DNA from: Alphaproteobacteria bacterium
Lineage (GTDB): Bacteria > Pseudomonadota > Alphaproteobacteria > UBA9219 > RFNS01
Direction: 5' to 3'
Length of the DNA: 64,000 bases
NCBI GenBank assembly: GCA_037200005.1
Contig: JBBCGY010000001.1
Location: 788,416-852,415 of the forward strand
Under the pieces are notes generated by a model. That model was not told where the DNA came from. It saw only the letters and a program-made list of their open reading frames with translations, and did not search any database. The position numbers were made by a program, and so were the translations under genes. Shown piece by piece: positions 9,501-18,771 of this stretch (the first letter of the stretch is position 1; the number at the start of each line of letters is the position of its first letter).

Positions 9501-12500
9501 CCAGCTTCTGGAAAAGATGCGCCTCGTCCGGCGTGATGCCGAGATGCTGATATTGCAATTGGGCCAACGTCCAGGCGCGGGCCGCGGTGCGGCTGTACGC
9601 GCCTCGCGAGCGGTATTTGTGGGCGAGGTCCAGCGCTTCCTGGCGCGAGGAGGCGGCGAGAGTCCAGAAAGAGACATAGGTAGATGTGTGCGGCTTGAGA
9701 TGCACGCGGCAGCGCAGGCTGAAAATCGGGTCGAGCACGGAACCGGCGGTATCGCTCAGGGGCCGTCCATCCATGGCGATAGGGCGGCGCGCGGTGTGGC
9801 CGCGCCCGAGAAAGCGCGCGCGATCGGTTTCATACTGCATTTCGCCGATGGTCTCGCCGCCGGTGGAAACCAGATGAACCGCCCAAATCGGGGGATCGTC
9901 GGGACTGCGCGGGCGGCGGGTGGCGAGCAGAGCGCCAAGCTCCGGCAGATATTCGGTTTCGACGAACATTTTAGAGAATGCCGGATGCGCGGCGTCGGTT
10001 GCCGCCGCCGTCAAGACCAGTTCGGCGTATGAGGTAAGCTCGATTTCACGGTCCGTATCGCTGTGGTTGGATATCCTCAGGCGGCGGACTTCGCCATGAT
10101 CTTCGGACGAGACGATGATGTTCAGGATCGTCGTAATATCGCCGTCGCGCCGCTGATACTCGGCGTGATCCTCATGGAAAATGACGGTATAATCGTCCGG
10201 TTCCTTGCCGACGGGCTGATACGTCGCCGACCAGTAGCGGTCGCTGCGCATGTCGCGGATATAGAGGAAGCTGCCCCAGGCGTCGCGCGTCGGGTCTTCG
10301 CGCCAGCGGGTGATGGAGGCGCCGCGCCATTTGCTATAGCCGCCGCCGGCGGCGGTGACCATCAGGCTGTACTGGCCGTTGGCGAGCAGATGCGTTTGCG
10401 GCGTCAGGCTGTGCGGGGATTTGAATCCGCGCGGAATGGTCACCTGGACCTCGCGGATCGGCGCGATGGCTTCGACTTCCTCGGAACGCGGCTCGGCCAG
10501 AGCGACGTGGCGCGGCGGCAATTCCTGCAATAGAAGTTCCGTGGCCTGGATCAGCGGATCGGCATGGAAGCGGTCGCGCATCCGGCCGTTCTGCAGAACA
10601 TTCTGGATCGCAACCAGACTCATGCCTTGATGATGCGCCATGTAATTATGGACGACGGCCCATTGCTCGCCTTCGGGCAGGCGCTTATGGGTGAAGTCGA
10701 TCGCTTCATACCAGCCGTAATAGCCGTGCGCGCCGAGCGCGGCCATGCGCTGGTAGTTCTTAAGCGCGCTGGCGGGATCGACCATGGCGGCAAGGGCGGT
10801 GGCGTAAGGCGCGACGACGATATTTTCGCTCAGGCCGCGCTTCAGGCCCAAGCCCGGCGTGCCGAAGCTGGAATATTGATACGTCATCTCGAAATCGCGG
10901 GCGTTGTAGGCCGATTCCGAATTGCCCCAGGGAATGCCCAGCGTTTCGCCATATTCGATTTGCCGCTTGACGATCAGGCGGTTGGTCTGGCCGATGAGAC
11001 TCGCGTCGGGCTCGTGCATGACCAGCGCGGGCATGAGATATTCGAACATCGATCCCGACCAGGAGACCAGCGCGGGCTTATGGCCGATAGCGGTGACGGT
11101 GCGGCCCAATCTGAACCAGGAATAAGCGTGGATGTCGCCCTTCGCGATCGCGACGATGGTGACCAGGCGCGCTTCGGAGGCCAGCAGATCGTAACAGCTT
11201 GGATCGAGGATATCCTCGGCGACGCGCATGCCGATGGACAGCATCTTGCGCTGGGGGTTGAGCAGGAAACGGAATTCCATGGCGCTGAAAAACGCGGCGG
11301 CTTGCGCGGCGAGGGTTTCGGTCGCCGCAAGCAGGACTTCCGCGGCGACCGCTCCTTGCCGCACGAGGTCAGACAGAGAACCGAAATTGGCATCATGGCC
11401 GGCGACGATCGCGGCGACTTTTTGAGGCAGATGAGATAGTTCTTCCAGCGTGGGGACGGTCTCGGCGAGGATGGCGCGCAGTTCTTTGGGCAGGGCGGCC
11501 ATCAGTTCCGTCTGCGCCAGCCAGGGCATCATGCGCTGCAGGAGCCGAAGATCGGCCTGGATCGCTTCGGCGACAGCGCGGCACCACTGCTTGATGTCGG
11601 TATCGGCGCGGGCGGCTTTATCGCCGCGTTCGACGACATAGAGCGACACGAGATCGTCGTTGGTGAGGGCCATTTCGTTGAGCTTGACCAGCGCATGATA
11701 GGCTTTTTCCGGCGTCTGGGCTTCCAGGGGATATTTTTGCAGGATGGCCTGCATGCTCTGCGCGTTGGTTTGCAGCTGCTGCAAGACGAGATGGGGCGCA
11801 TGCTGAACGGCGCGCTCCAGCACGTCATGAAGAATGGCGAGCGTATCGCCCAGTCCTTCGTGCCAGTTCGCGGCCAGCCATTTTTGTTTCGGCAGCGATT
11901 TGCAGAACTGGACGACGACAAGAAAATAACCGGCGAGATTGCCGCTATCGACGGAGGAAATATAGCGCGGCTCAAGCGGACGCAGATCGGTCGTGTCGTA
12001 CCAATTGAAGAAATGGCCGCGATAGCGCTCCATCCGGTGCAGGGTGGCGAAACTGTTGCTCAGTCTCTCGAGGAGTTCCGCGAGGTGAATCCAGCCGAAA
12101 TCGTAAGCGGCGATCGCCGACAGGAAATACAGGCCGATGTTGGTCGGCGACGTGCGATGCGCGAGGATGGGGGCGGGGTCTTCCTGAAAATTATCGGGCG
12201 GCAGCCAGTTGTCGGCGGCGGTGACGAAATGCTCGAAATAGCGCCAGGTCTCGCGGCCGATCCGGCGCAATTCCAGCTGTTCCGCCGCTTCCAGCCTGAT
12301 TTGATCGGCGGGGGCGGCGGGCAGGCTGGAATAATACGCCAGCGCGGGGGCTGTCAGCCACAGCAGCAGAAACGGCAGCGCCAGAACCCACATCGCCGAT
12401 TGCGCCATGGACAGAACGATGATGGTCATGGCCGTCAGAATCAGGCCGCCATGCATATAGCGGTAAAATCCGGCCAGCGTGCGCAGGCGCCTGACCTTGG

Positions 12501-15273
12501 CTTCGGCGGCGGGTATCCATTCCAGCAGGTTGCGGTGGGAAACATACAGGCGCCAGAGGGTTCGCAGCACCGCGTCCAGCATCAGCCATGCCTGATGCGG
12601 CAGGAAGGCGATGAAGAAGATGATCTGCTGGCCGGTGCGCCAGGCATCCGCGGACAAGGTGGCAAGATGGCTGAGGCGCGGGGTATCCCGGCGCGGCAAT
12701 AGGCCCTCGACCAGGTTGATCAGCAGCGGCATGGTATAGGCGGCGATGATCAAGGTGGTCCAGAAGCTCGCGGCGCCCGGCGGAAAAGTCAGGCCGACCA
12801 GCAGCGCCAGGAAAGTAAAGGGGGCCGTCAAGGTGCGGCGAAGATTGTCCACCATCTTCCAGTGACCCAGCCATGGCATGTCATCGGAATAGGGGCCGAA
12901 TATCCAGGGCAGCAGTTGCCAATCGCCTCGCGCCCAGCGATGCTGGCGGGTCGTGGCGACGTCATAGCGCGAAGGATATTCCTCGACGACTTCGATATCC
13001 GAGGCGAGGCCGGCGCGGGCGAAGATGCCTTCGATCAGGTCGTGGCTCAGGACGGCGTTTTCGGTAATGCGCTTCGTGACCGCGCTTTCAAAAGCGTCGA
13101 TGTCGTATATGCCTTTGCCGGTGAACGAGCCTTCCTCGAACAAATCCTGATAAATATCGGAAATGGCGAAAGCATAGGGGTCGATGCCGCTGGCGCGATA
13201 GAAGACGCGCTGGAAAAGAGAATCCGCATGGCGTTCCGGCAGCGACGAGGAAACGCGGGGCTGCAGGATGCCGTAGCCTTCGATCACGTAACCCTGCTTG
13301 GCGTCGTAATGGGCGCGATTCAGGGGATGGGACATTTTGCCGATCAATCTTCGGACGGCGCCGCGCGGCAAGCGCGTGTCCGCGTCCAGCGTCACGACAT
13401 AGCGGATATTTTCGGGCAGCTGTAACGCCGCATAATCGGCGGAGTCCAGAAAGCTCGTGGCCGCGGAGCCGCGCAGCAGCAGGTTTAATTCATGCAGCTT
13501 GCCGCGCTTGCGCTCCCATCCCATCCATTTCCGCTCCGTCGGATTCCATTGGCGGCGGCGATGAAAAACATGAAAGCGCGGCGTCGCGTCCGGCAGGGGG
13601 TGGCGCTGGTTGAGCGCGGCAATGGCTTGCCGGGTCAGGGCGAGCAAGCGATCGTCGTCCGGCATCGTTTCCTGATCGGCGTCTTTCCAGTCCGTCAGCA
13701 GGGCGAAGCGCAAATTATCGTCGGCATTGCTCAGATAATGCACTTCCAGCCGCTCGGTCAGCGACGCGACATCCGATTCCGAACCGATGAGCGCGGGGAT
13801 GACGATGATGGTGCGCAGATCGTCGGGAATGCCCTCGCGCAACGACATGCCGGGCAGGATGGACGGCGCGAAAATATAGAGGGTGGCGCGATTGACGAGC
13901 GTGATCGCCGCTTCCCATGCCGGGAAAAAAGCGGCGGCGGACAAGGTGAATAAAATCCAGGGCGGGTTTTTCTGCAGGACGGTGCCGGCGAGGCCGAGTT
14001 CGATGATGCCGGTCACCAGCAGAATATTGGTCACCATATACGCGATGAAATTGGCGGCGGGGCGCGCTTCGCGAATCTTGTCCATCCAATTGCGCCGGTA
14101 GCCGATATCGGCGGCCAGCATGGCGCGGCCCGCGTCGATCAGGTAATAGCCCGGATCATGGGCGCGCCGCGCCACCCCCGCCGCTTCATCCTGTTTCTGG
14201 GCGGTCTGGGCGAACCAGAGGGTTCGCTCGGCCACATGCAATTCGGACAGTTTCGAGCGCCGCGCCAGTTTTTCGATAGCGCGGCGGTAAAGGTTGCGCG
14301 TCGGCAGATCCATGGCGCCAAAGCTGCTTTCGGCGCGGAGCATTTTGTCGACATGGCTGACCGTCTCGAAAAAATCGACCCAGTCGAAGGTCGAAATCAG
14401 GCTCATGCTGGTGATGATGTTGCGCACGGTGACGGTTAATGCGCCTTGATTTTGGTGGGCGGCGCTGACGATTTCCTGCGCCGAGCTTCCTTCTTCCTGC
14501 AGGCGGCTGTCGAGATGCTGAAGAAACGGAATGACGCGCGGGTCTTGATCGCGCAGCCGCTGGATGAGCTGCACGGCGAAGGAAGGCGACAGGCGCGCCT
14601 GTCCGATGCTCTTCAGGCCGGCCTCGATGTCTTTGGGGCCGGCCTCCGCCGCTTTCAGCAGCTCATCGGCCAGTTCGTCGGCTTTGGCGCGAGCTTTGCG
14701 GTCGTCGATGATCAGCGTGGCCGTGCGGCAGAGATTTTCCACCAGGGCGGCGCGCAAGCTGACGGCGACCGCCCATAATTCATTGATATTGAGCGACTGT
14801 TTGCGCTGATAGGCGACCACGAATCTTTCGAGCAGCTCCGGATTAAAGAAGCTGTCGGTATGCGCGATATAAGCCAGCGCGATGCCGTAAACCCGTGGAA
14901 AGCCCGCAAGCGGCCCTTGCGCCAGCTTGGGAAGCTCCCGGTAATAACTGGGAGGCAGATTGTTGCGGATAGCGCGTATCTGTTCTTCGGCGATAAAATA
15001 ATTATCGACGACCCAGTCGGCGGCAGGCGGCATTTCAAATTCGTCGCCGATGGCTTTGGAGATGGCCAGATAGGCATGACGCAATTGCTGTTCGTTGTAA
15101 TCCAGCCGCTTTCTGAGCAAGCGGTTATTGGCCGGCGCGCGGCTGATGACTTGCCCGGCGGCCAGGCTTTCCGCAAATTGTTCCAGATGCTCGGGGCTGA
15201 AGACTTCGCGGCGAATCAAATGTTCGTGGCGCGTATCTTCCATGGCGTTGGGGTGGGCGTGGCGATGGGGCAT
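6562..15273 (-). CDS. ndvB: Cyclic beta-1,2-glucan synthase, NdvB type
   Basis: This giant membrane enzyme has about 2903 residues, close to rhizobial NdvB/ChvB (about 2830). It makes cyclic beta-1,2-glucan from UDP-glucose for export to the periplasm, where the product helps osmoadaptation and host contact. Visible parts: two TM segments near residues 413-470; a GT84/GT2-like catalytic region with the Asp motif VTLDADTRLPRG (about 630) and QHRWARGDW (about 778); further TM segments about 825-980; and a long C-terminal glycobiarc/GH94 phosphorylase-like region with GGGDWNDGMNRVG (about 2588), which in NdvB trims chain length. The start is ATG 15273 (TTG 15279 or ATG 15243 are alternatives). 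The gene is intact over 8.7 kb. No exporter ndvA/chvA gene lies next to it. Confidence 0.96.
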   Translation of the reverse strand: MPHRHAHPNAMEDTRHEHLIRREVFSPEHLEQFAESLAAGQVISRAPANNRLLRKRLDYNEQQLRHAYLAISKAIGDEFEMPPAADWVVDNYFIAEEQIRAIRNNLPPSYYRELPKLAQGPLAGFPRVYGIALAYIAHTDSFFNPELLERFVVAYQRKQSLNINELWAVAVSLRAALVENLCRTATLIIDDRKARAKADELADELLKAAEAGPKDIEAGLKSIGQARLSPSFAVQLIQRLRDQDPRVIPFLQHLDSRLQEEGSSAQEIVSAAHQNQGALTVTVRNIITSMSLISTFDWVDFFETVSHVDKMLRAESSFGAMDLPTRNLYRRAIEKLARRSKLSELHVAERTLWFAQTAQKQDEAAGVARRAHDPGYYLIDAGRAMLAADIGYRRNWMDKIREARPAANFIAYMVTNILLVTGIIELGLAGTVLQKNPPWILFTLSAAAFFPAWEAAITLVNRATLYIFAPSILPGMSLREGIPDDLRTIIVIPALIGSESDVASLTERLEVHYLSNADDNLRFALLTDWKDADQETMPDDDRLLALTRQAIAALNQRHPLPDATPRFHVFHRRRQWNPTERKWMGWERKRGKLHELNLLLRGSAATSFLDSADYAALQLPENIRYVVTLDADTRLPRGAVRRLIGKMSHPLNRAHYDAKQGYVIEGYGILQPRVSSSLPERHADSLFQRVFYRASGIDPYAFAISDIYQDLFEEGSFTGKGIYDIDAFESAVTKRITENAVLSHDLIEGIFARAGLASDIEVVEEYPSRYDVATTRQHRWARGDWQLLPWIFGPYSDDMPWLGHWKMVDNLRRTLTAPFTFLALLVGLTFPPGAASFWTTLIIAAYTMPLLINLVEGLLPRRDTPRLSHLATLSADAWRTGQQIIFFIAFLPHQAWLMLDAVLRTLWRLYVSHRNLLEWIPAAEAKVRRLRTLAGFYRYMHGGLILTAMTIIVLSMAQSAMWVLALPFLLLWLTAPALAYYSSLPAAPADQIRLEAAEQLELRRIGRETWRYFEHFVTAADNWLPPDNFQEDPAPILAHRTSPTNIGLYFLSAIAAYDFGWIHLAELLERLSNSFATLHRMERYRGHFFNWYDTTDLRPLEPRYISSVDSGNLAGYFLVVVQFCKSLPKQKWLAANWHEGLGDTLAILHDVLERAVQHAPHLVLQQLQTNAQSMQAILQKYPLEAQTPEKAYHALVKLNEMALTNDDLVSLYVVERGDKAARADTDIKQWCRAVAEAIQADLRLLQRMMPWLAQTELMAALPKELRAILAETVPTLEELSHLPQKVAAIVAGHDANFGSLSDLVRQGAVAAEVLLAATETLAAQAAAFFSAMEFRFLLNPQRKMLSIGMRVAEDILDPSCYDLLASEARLVTIVAIAKGDIHAYSWFRLGRTVTAIGHKPALVSWSGSMFEYLMPALVMHEPDASLIGQTNRLIVKRQIEYGETLGIPWGNSESAYNARDFEMTYQYSSFGTPGLGLKRGLSENIVVAPYATALAAMVDPASALKNYQRMAALGAHGYYGWYEAIDFTHKRLPEGEQWAVVHNYMAHHQGMSLVAIQNVLQNGRMRDRFHADPLIQATELLLQELPPRHVALAEPRSEEVEAIAPIREVQVTIPRGFKSPHSLTPQTHLLANGQYSLMVTAAGGGYSKWRGASITRWREDPTRDAWGSFLYIRDMRSDRYWSATYQPVGKEPDDYTVIFHEDHAEYQRRDGDITTILNIIVSSEDHGEVRRLRISNHSDTDREIELTSYAELVLTAAATDAAHPAFSKMFVETEYLPELGALLATRRPRSPDDPPIWAVHLVSTGGETIGEMQYETDRARFLGRGHTARRPIAMDGRPLSDTAGSVLDPIFSLRCRVHLKPHTSTYVSFWTLAASSRQEALDLAHKYRSRGAYSRTAARAWTLAQLQYQHLGITPDEAHLFQKLANPLIYSNPAFRPKSEMIKAGAGAQAILWPAGISGDLPILLLRVDVATDMKTLRQIVKAHGYLSMKGLEFDLVIINEQPTSYLATLQDEMELLVRTRQALPGAYGEGGKGRIYVLRGDQLAVETRKLLQAAARVVLMSHRGSLAEQIDINTREDIVFYPPRLRRAARLTAASAERPALEFFNGIGGFAAHGREYVTILAPGQHTPTPWINVIANPGFGFHVCAEGAAYTWSGNSRENKLTPWSNDPVSNESGEAVYLTDLDSGEIWSPAATPIRKEAATYIARHGMGYSVFETTIADIFTQSTQFVPLNDSVKITRLRIVNRSSATRRLSVTSYNDWVLGVAGNSAAGLIITTMDNTTGTMFARNAWTNKAADEIAFAHLGANHVVWTADRREFIGRNGTYQHPAALMQSKALSGKTGAGLDPCAALQTTLVLKPRQEVELILLLGTAANPAEAQALARKYDAQHVAVALDEVKDYWTGMLGQIHVKTPDRATDIMLNGWLLYQAIACRMWARSAFYQTSGAYGYRDQLQDVMTVAHCQPQWTRQHILRAAARQFPEGDVQHWWLPSAADAGQGIRTRFADDALWLPYVTAYYIHVTGDAAILDEEVPFLDGRVLADSEHEAFYLPTVSSRIATLLEHCALAIDRSLTSGAHGLSLFGGGDWNDGMNRVGLHGQGESVWLSWFLIATIKQFTPHAAKLAPERAARWQEHSTRLAEAVEQNAWDGEWYRRGYYDDGTPLGSASSEECRIDSIAQSWAVISGAAQPERAARAMQAVEQYLHMPDEGIALLFKPPFNHTPKDPGYIKGYPPGVRENGGQYTHAALWSVIALAKARQTEKAFSLFNMLNPIRHTESRMSVFHYKAEPYVVAADVYANPQHMGRGGWTWYTGSAGWMYRAGIEAILGLQVEAGSLRLEPCIPQSWPGFEMLYRYKSARYHIKVQNRSGKGHTVTACELDGQSLPPDAAIPLQDDGMEHIVNVVL

Positions 15274-15515
15274 ATTCAACCATATTCAAGCGGAGGGCAT
15301 GGGGAACGCAAGCGGACCGAATTTATAAAGGAAAAGCGAGGTTAGCATACCCCGTCAACCGCGTATCATTTAACAAATCGGTCTTTTCGACAGAATGACT
15401 ACGATGGTGTTCGCAACTGCAACAAAGCCTTGATTTTTTCATATTGAATGCCATGAGTGCCGTATCCGGGATTTGTGATGTGATCCTCTCCTTATGCTGC
15501 GCAAGAAGACAATAA

Positions 15516-16652
15516 ATGCGATTGGCTGATTTCATTCGTGAACATAAGGAACGTATTATCAGTGAGTGGGAAGGCTTTGCGCAGACCTTGACTCCTGCCG
15601 CGGCCGATATGACGTCTCTCGCTCTCCGCGACCATATCGCGGAAATACTTATTTTTGTCACAAGGGATATTGAATCCACTCAAACCGCGCCGGAACAAAT
15701 AAAAAAGCCGCAAGGAGAAAAACTCAACGGCCTGCGCCATAGTCCGGCGGAACTGCACGCGGCCTTGCGCCTGGCTGGCGGCTTTAACATCGATCAGGTC
15801 GTTTCGGAATATCGCGCTCTGCGCGCCAGTATCATCAGGCTATGGAACGCGGAAGGAAACGGCCCCGCCTGCCAAGATATTATGGATTTGACCAGTTTCA
15901 ATGAATCCATCGACCAAGCATTGATGGAATCGATCAGCTATTACATGAAGAAAGTCAATCATTCCAAGAATCTGTTTCTGGGCATTTTAAGCCATGATCT
16001 TCGCACGCCCTTGAGCGCGGCGCTGATGTCCGCCCAGCTCATGCCCCAGATAGGCGCGCTTAACGAGCGCCAGGCCATGCTGGGCCTGCAAATCGTCGAG
16101 AGCATATCGCGCGCGAGCCAGATCGTCGCCAATCTGTTCGATCTGACCCGGGCGAGGTTCGGATCGGGGATTCCCGTTCTCAGAGATCATATGGATATGG
16201 GCTTCGTAAGCCGGCAACTTGTCGAGGAAATGCGTACCGTTTATCCCGATCGCATGATCGTTCTCGAAATCTCCGGCGAGCTGAAAGGAGAGTGGGACAA
16301 GGCTCGGGTAGGACAGGTCTTCTCGAATCTGATCGGCAACGCCGTACAGCATGGATTCAAAGAGACGCCCGTCAGCGTGTGCGTCAAAGGCACCCCCACG
16401 GAAGTTGCGCTATCCGTGCATAATGAGGGCGTTCCCATCCCCGGCGCGATGATAGGAAAAATATTCGATTCTCTGACTCGCGGCAGGGAAGGGGATGATG
16501 CGAGGCCGGCGGAGGAAGGGCATCTTGGCCTGGGACTCTACATCACGAAGGAAATCATCGCTTCTCATGGCGGAACGATCTGCGTGGCGTCGTCTGAAAA
16601 ACACGGCACGACTTTTACCGCGCGCCTGCCGCGTGCCTGCTCGATGCAATAA
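15516..16652 (+). CDS. Soluble sensor histidine kinase with RsbRD-like N-terminal domain
   Basis: The 378-residue kinase has no TM segment or signal peptide, so it should act in the cytoplasm. Residues about 1-130 look like the RsbRD N-terminal domain (IREHKERIISEWEGFA at the start, later EYRALRASIIRLW), a globin-like sensor fold. The HisKA H-box is LGILSHDLRTPL; the ATPase region shows the N-box NLIGNAVQHG, a DSLTRG stretch and the G-box GLGLYITKEI. No response regulator gene is adjacent, so it is an orphan kinase. It is divergent from ndvB with about 240 bp between them, so a shared control region is possible but not shown. Confidence 0.9.
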   Translation: MRLADFIREHKERIISEWEGFAQTLTPAAADMTSLALRDHIAEILIFVTRDIESTQTAPEQIKKPQGEKLNGLRHSPAELHAALRLAGGFNIDQVVSEYRALRASIIRLWNAEGNGPACQDIMDLTSFNESIDQALMESISYYMKKVNHSKNLFLGILSHDLRTPLSAALMSAQLMPQIGALNERQAMLGLQIVESISRASQIVANLFDLTRARFGSGIPVLRDHMDMGFVSRQLVEEMRTVYPDRMIVLEISGELKGEWDKARVGQVFSNLIGNAVQHGFKETPVSVCVKGTPTEVALSVHNEGVPIPGAMIGKIFDSLTRGREGDDARPAEEGHLGLGLYITKEIIASHGGTICVASSEKHGTTFTARLPRACSMQ

Positions 16653-16735
16653 CTACCGCCGCGCAGCGGAAATGCTTGACTGGACAGAATGGGGCGCTTG
16701 CGGGCATAATCGGCTCGGTCAGCAGAGGAGTGTCT

Positions 16736-17698
16736 ATGAGAAAGCTTGTTCTTGCCGTTGTCACGATTTTATGGGCGGCAGTCTCGGCTCAAGCGGCGGA
16801 GCCGGCGCCTGCTCCGGCGGCGGCGTCTGAACCGCCCATAAAAACCACCGCGCCGCTTCGGGTTGTCGCCAGCTTCAGCATTCTCGGCGACATGGTGGAA
16901 AATATCGGCGGCGAACTGGTAACCGTAAAAACTTTGGTCGGCCCTGGCGGCGATGCGCATAGCTATCAGCCGACGCCGGCCGATCTGAAGGCGATTGCCG
17001 AAGCCCAGCTTGTGGTTGTCAATGGGCTGGGTTTTGAAGGATGGATGAGCCGGCTGCTGGAATCCGCCGGTTATAAAAAATCCGTGGTTACGGCTTCGAA
17101 AGGCGTAGAGCCTCGTCTGATTTTCCTGAACGAGAGCGGCGATGAGGTTCAGCGGCAGATCACCGATCCGCACGCTTGGCAGAACCTCGAAAACGGGCAA
17201 AGATATGCGGCGAATATCGCCATGGCGCTGGTTGTCGCCATGCCGGATAAGGCATTGGCCCTTCTTAACCGCGCCGATAAATACCAGAGCGAAATCGGCG
17301 AGATGGATAAATATATCCGCGGCGAGATCGAAGCGATTCCGGCGCCGCAGCGAACGATTATCACCAGCCATGACGCGTTCGGGTATTTCGGCGAGGCTTA
17401 TGGGATCAGGTTTCTCGCTCCTTATAGCGCGAACATGGACACCGAGCCTTCGGCGGCCAACATAGGCAGCCTCGTCACGCAAATCAAAAGCGAAGGGGTT
17501 AAAACGGTCTTTATCGAAAATATGACGAACCCTAAATTAATATCGCAGCTTGCCGCCGACGCGGGGGCTAAAATAGGCGGCACGTTATATGCCGACGCCC
17601 TGTCGGGCAAAGAAGGGACGGCGCCGTCCTATCTCGGCATGTTCAAGAACAACGTCCCGCTGCTTAAGGCCGCGATGCTGGAGAATAAGAAGAATTAG
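16736..17698 (+). CDS. Periplasmic zinc/manganese-binding protein (ZnuA/cluster A-I family)
   Basis: The gene starts at ATG 16736 with AGAGGAG seven bases upstream and encodes 320 residues with a clear signal peptide ending in AQAA. Family features are FSILGDMVENIGG after the signal, the metal-site His in GDAHSYQPTPAD, a second in DPHAW, a third in TSHDAFGYF, and the Asp segment YADALSG. This 3-His plus Asp pattern is that of ZnuA/PsaA-like substrate-binding proteins; without the His-rich loop, manganese is as likely as zinc. No permease or ATPase gene is next to it, so it must use a transporter encoded elsewhere, or act as a metal chaperone. Its stop overlaps the end of the convergent small gene by four bases. 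Confidence 0.9.
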   Translation: MRKLVLAVVTILWAAVSAQAAEPAPAPAAASEPPIKTTAPLRVVASFSILGDMVENIGGELVTVKTLVGPGGDAHSYQPTPADLKAIAEAQLVVVNGLGFEGWMSRLLESAGYKKSVVTASKGVEPRLIFLNESGDEVQRQITDPHAWQNLENGQRYAANIAMALVVAMPDKALALLNRADKYQSEIGEMDKYIRGEIEAIPAPQRTIITSHDAFGYFGEAYGIRFLAPYSANMDTEPSAANIGSLVTQIKSEGVKTVFIENMTNPKLISQLAADAGAKIGGTLYADALSGKEGTAPSYLGMFKNNVPLLKAAMLENKKN

Positions 17699-17976
17699 AG
17701 TTCGCTGTCCCCGAGCTTGGGCCTGCCGGGCGGCGGCGCGGGCGATGCGCTCTCTCCGTTATTCTGTTCGATATGGCTGCCGACCGGCAGACCCTGCATG
17801 CCGTTCTTGAATGGTCCGAAAGCGCGGTAGAAAAGGGCGAGGGTCAGGACGATGCCGAGCCATAACGCGGCGTTGCGCAACGCCTTGCCGCGATTAAGGC
17901 GCAAGATTCCCGGCGTCATCATCGCCGCCATCGTCATCATCCAAAGAATGCTGAGCCAAATACTGACTTGATCCAT
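17695..17976 (-). CDS. Small two-pass membrane protein, unrecognised
   Basis: This 93-residue protein has TM segments at about residues 5-23 and 36-52, joined by a short basic loop (RLNRGKALRN), and a soluble Pro-rich tail ending in GRPKLGDSEL. The basic loop predicts both termini on the outer face. I do not recognise a family. The good coding character and the membrane-protein pattern support a real gene although the ribosome-binding site is weak. It overlaps the 3' end of the metal-binding protein gene by four bases in a tail-to-tail arrangement. Confidence 0.65.
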   Translation of the reverse strand: MDQVSIWLSILWMMTMAAMMTPGILRLNRGKALRNAALWLGIVLTLALFYRAFGPFKNGMQGLPVGSHIEQNNGESASPAPPPGRPKLGDSEL

Positions 17977-18061
17977 TTCGCTGTCCCGTCGTTATCGCGT
18001 TGCGACCGTATCAAATTTTTCGGGGAGCGGAAAGGTGGGGCGGAAAGAGGCGGGGCGCGAG

Positions 18062-18751
18062 CTACGATTTCGTGATCCTGACCGACAGCACGCCGAGGCC
18101 GATACTGCCTGCCGGGCTGTTGCCGGGCGCAAAATGGCAAACCGCGCCGTTATTGACATCGAATTTGAAGTTAATGGTCGTGTTGCCGCTGCCGCTGACA
18201 TTGAGCGTTCCGATCTGGCTGTCGCGCACCTTGATCTGTCCGCCGCTCAGGCATTGCTCGACGGCGGCATCAGGCTGGCCCGCCGCGCAGTTCGGCCAGG
18301 CATCGCCGTTCGGCTGGAGCGAGGCGGCGGTGACCGTTCCGGAGCAGGAGCGTCCGTCGCGGGTCGTCGCGTTGCTGACGCCCACGGTTAAATTGCGCGA
18401 AAGCGAGGGGCGCACCGCGACATAGGCGCCCGGCTGCAGATTGGCGCCCGAGATAAAGTTGCCGATATCGGCTCCCGCGCCGACGCTCGCCGCGTCGAAC
18501 ATTCTCGGCGCGCCGAATTCCACCACCGTGCCGTCGCTCTTTTCGAAGCCGACATTATACAGCGTGAATTGATATTGTGCCGCGGGTGCCATGCAATCGC
18601 CGCCGCCGCTCATATCCGTCGTGGCGCAGCATGGCGGCAGCGACCCCGCGCCGCCGCTCGCGGGCGAACAGCCTTGAGCGTGGGCCAGGGCGAATGGAAC
18701 GGCGAGCGTCAGAACAAAGACCGGCAGAAATAATTGAATGCCATTACGCAT
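18062..18751 (-). CDS. Secreted Cys-containing protein, unrecognised
   Basis: The ATG at 18751 follows GGGAG by nine bases and starts a 229-residue protein with a signal peptide (hydrophobic core FLPVFVLTLAVPFALA, cleavage near AHAQG). The mature part has about nine Cys, suggesting periplasmic disulfides, and a beta-rich composition (Gly, Val, Thr, Ser). No known domain is recognised. It lies 20 bases downstream of the inverse-autotransporter-like gene on the same strand, so the two are probably cotranscribed. It may be a partner or exported cargo of that barrel; that link is inference from position only. The TTG at 18775 is a less likely start. Confidence 0.7.
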   Translation of the reverse strand: MRNGIQLFLPVFVLTLAVPFALAHAQGCSPASGGAGSLPPCCATTDMSGGGDCMAPAAQYQFTLYNVGFEKSDGTVVEFGAPRMFDAASVGAGADIGNFISGANLQPGAYVAVRPSLSRNLTVGVSNATTRDGRSCSGTVTAASLQPNGDAWPNCAAGQPDAAVEQCLSGGQIKVRDSQIGTLNVSGSGNTTINFKFDVNNGAVCHFAPGNSPAGSIGLGVLSVRITKS

Positions 18752-18771
18752 GTCGAGGGACTCCCGTTTCG

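Noticed and set aside
6583-15345. Long open frames on the plus strand opposite ndvB, for example 7783-9420 (545 codons)
   Set aside because: They are mirror frames caused by the GC-rich codon bias of ndvB; their translations are Arg/Gly/Ala-rich without domains, and the minus-strand gene is clearly homologous over its whole length.
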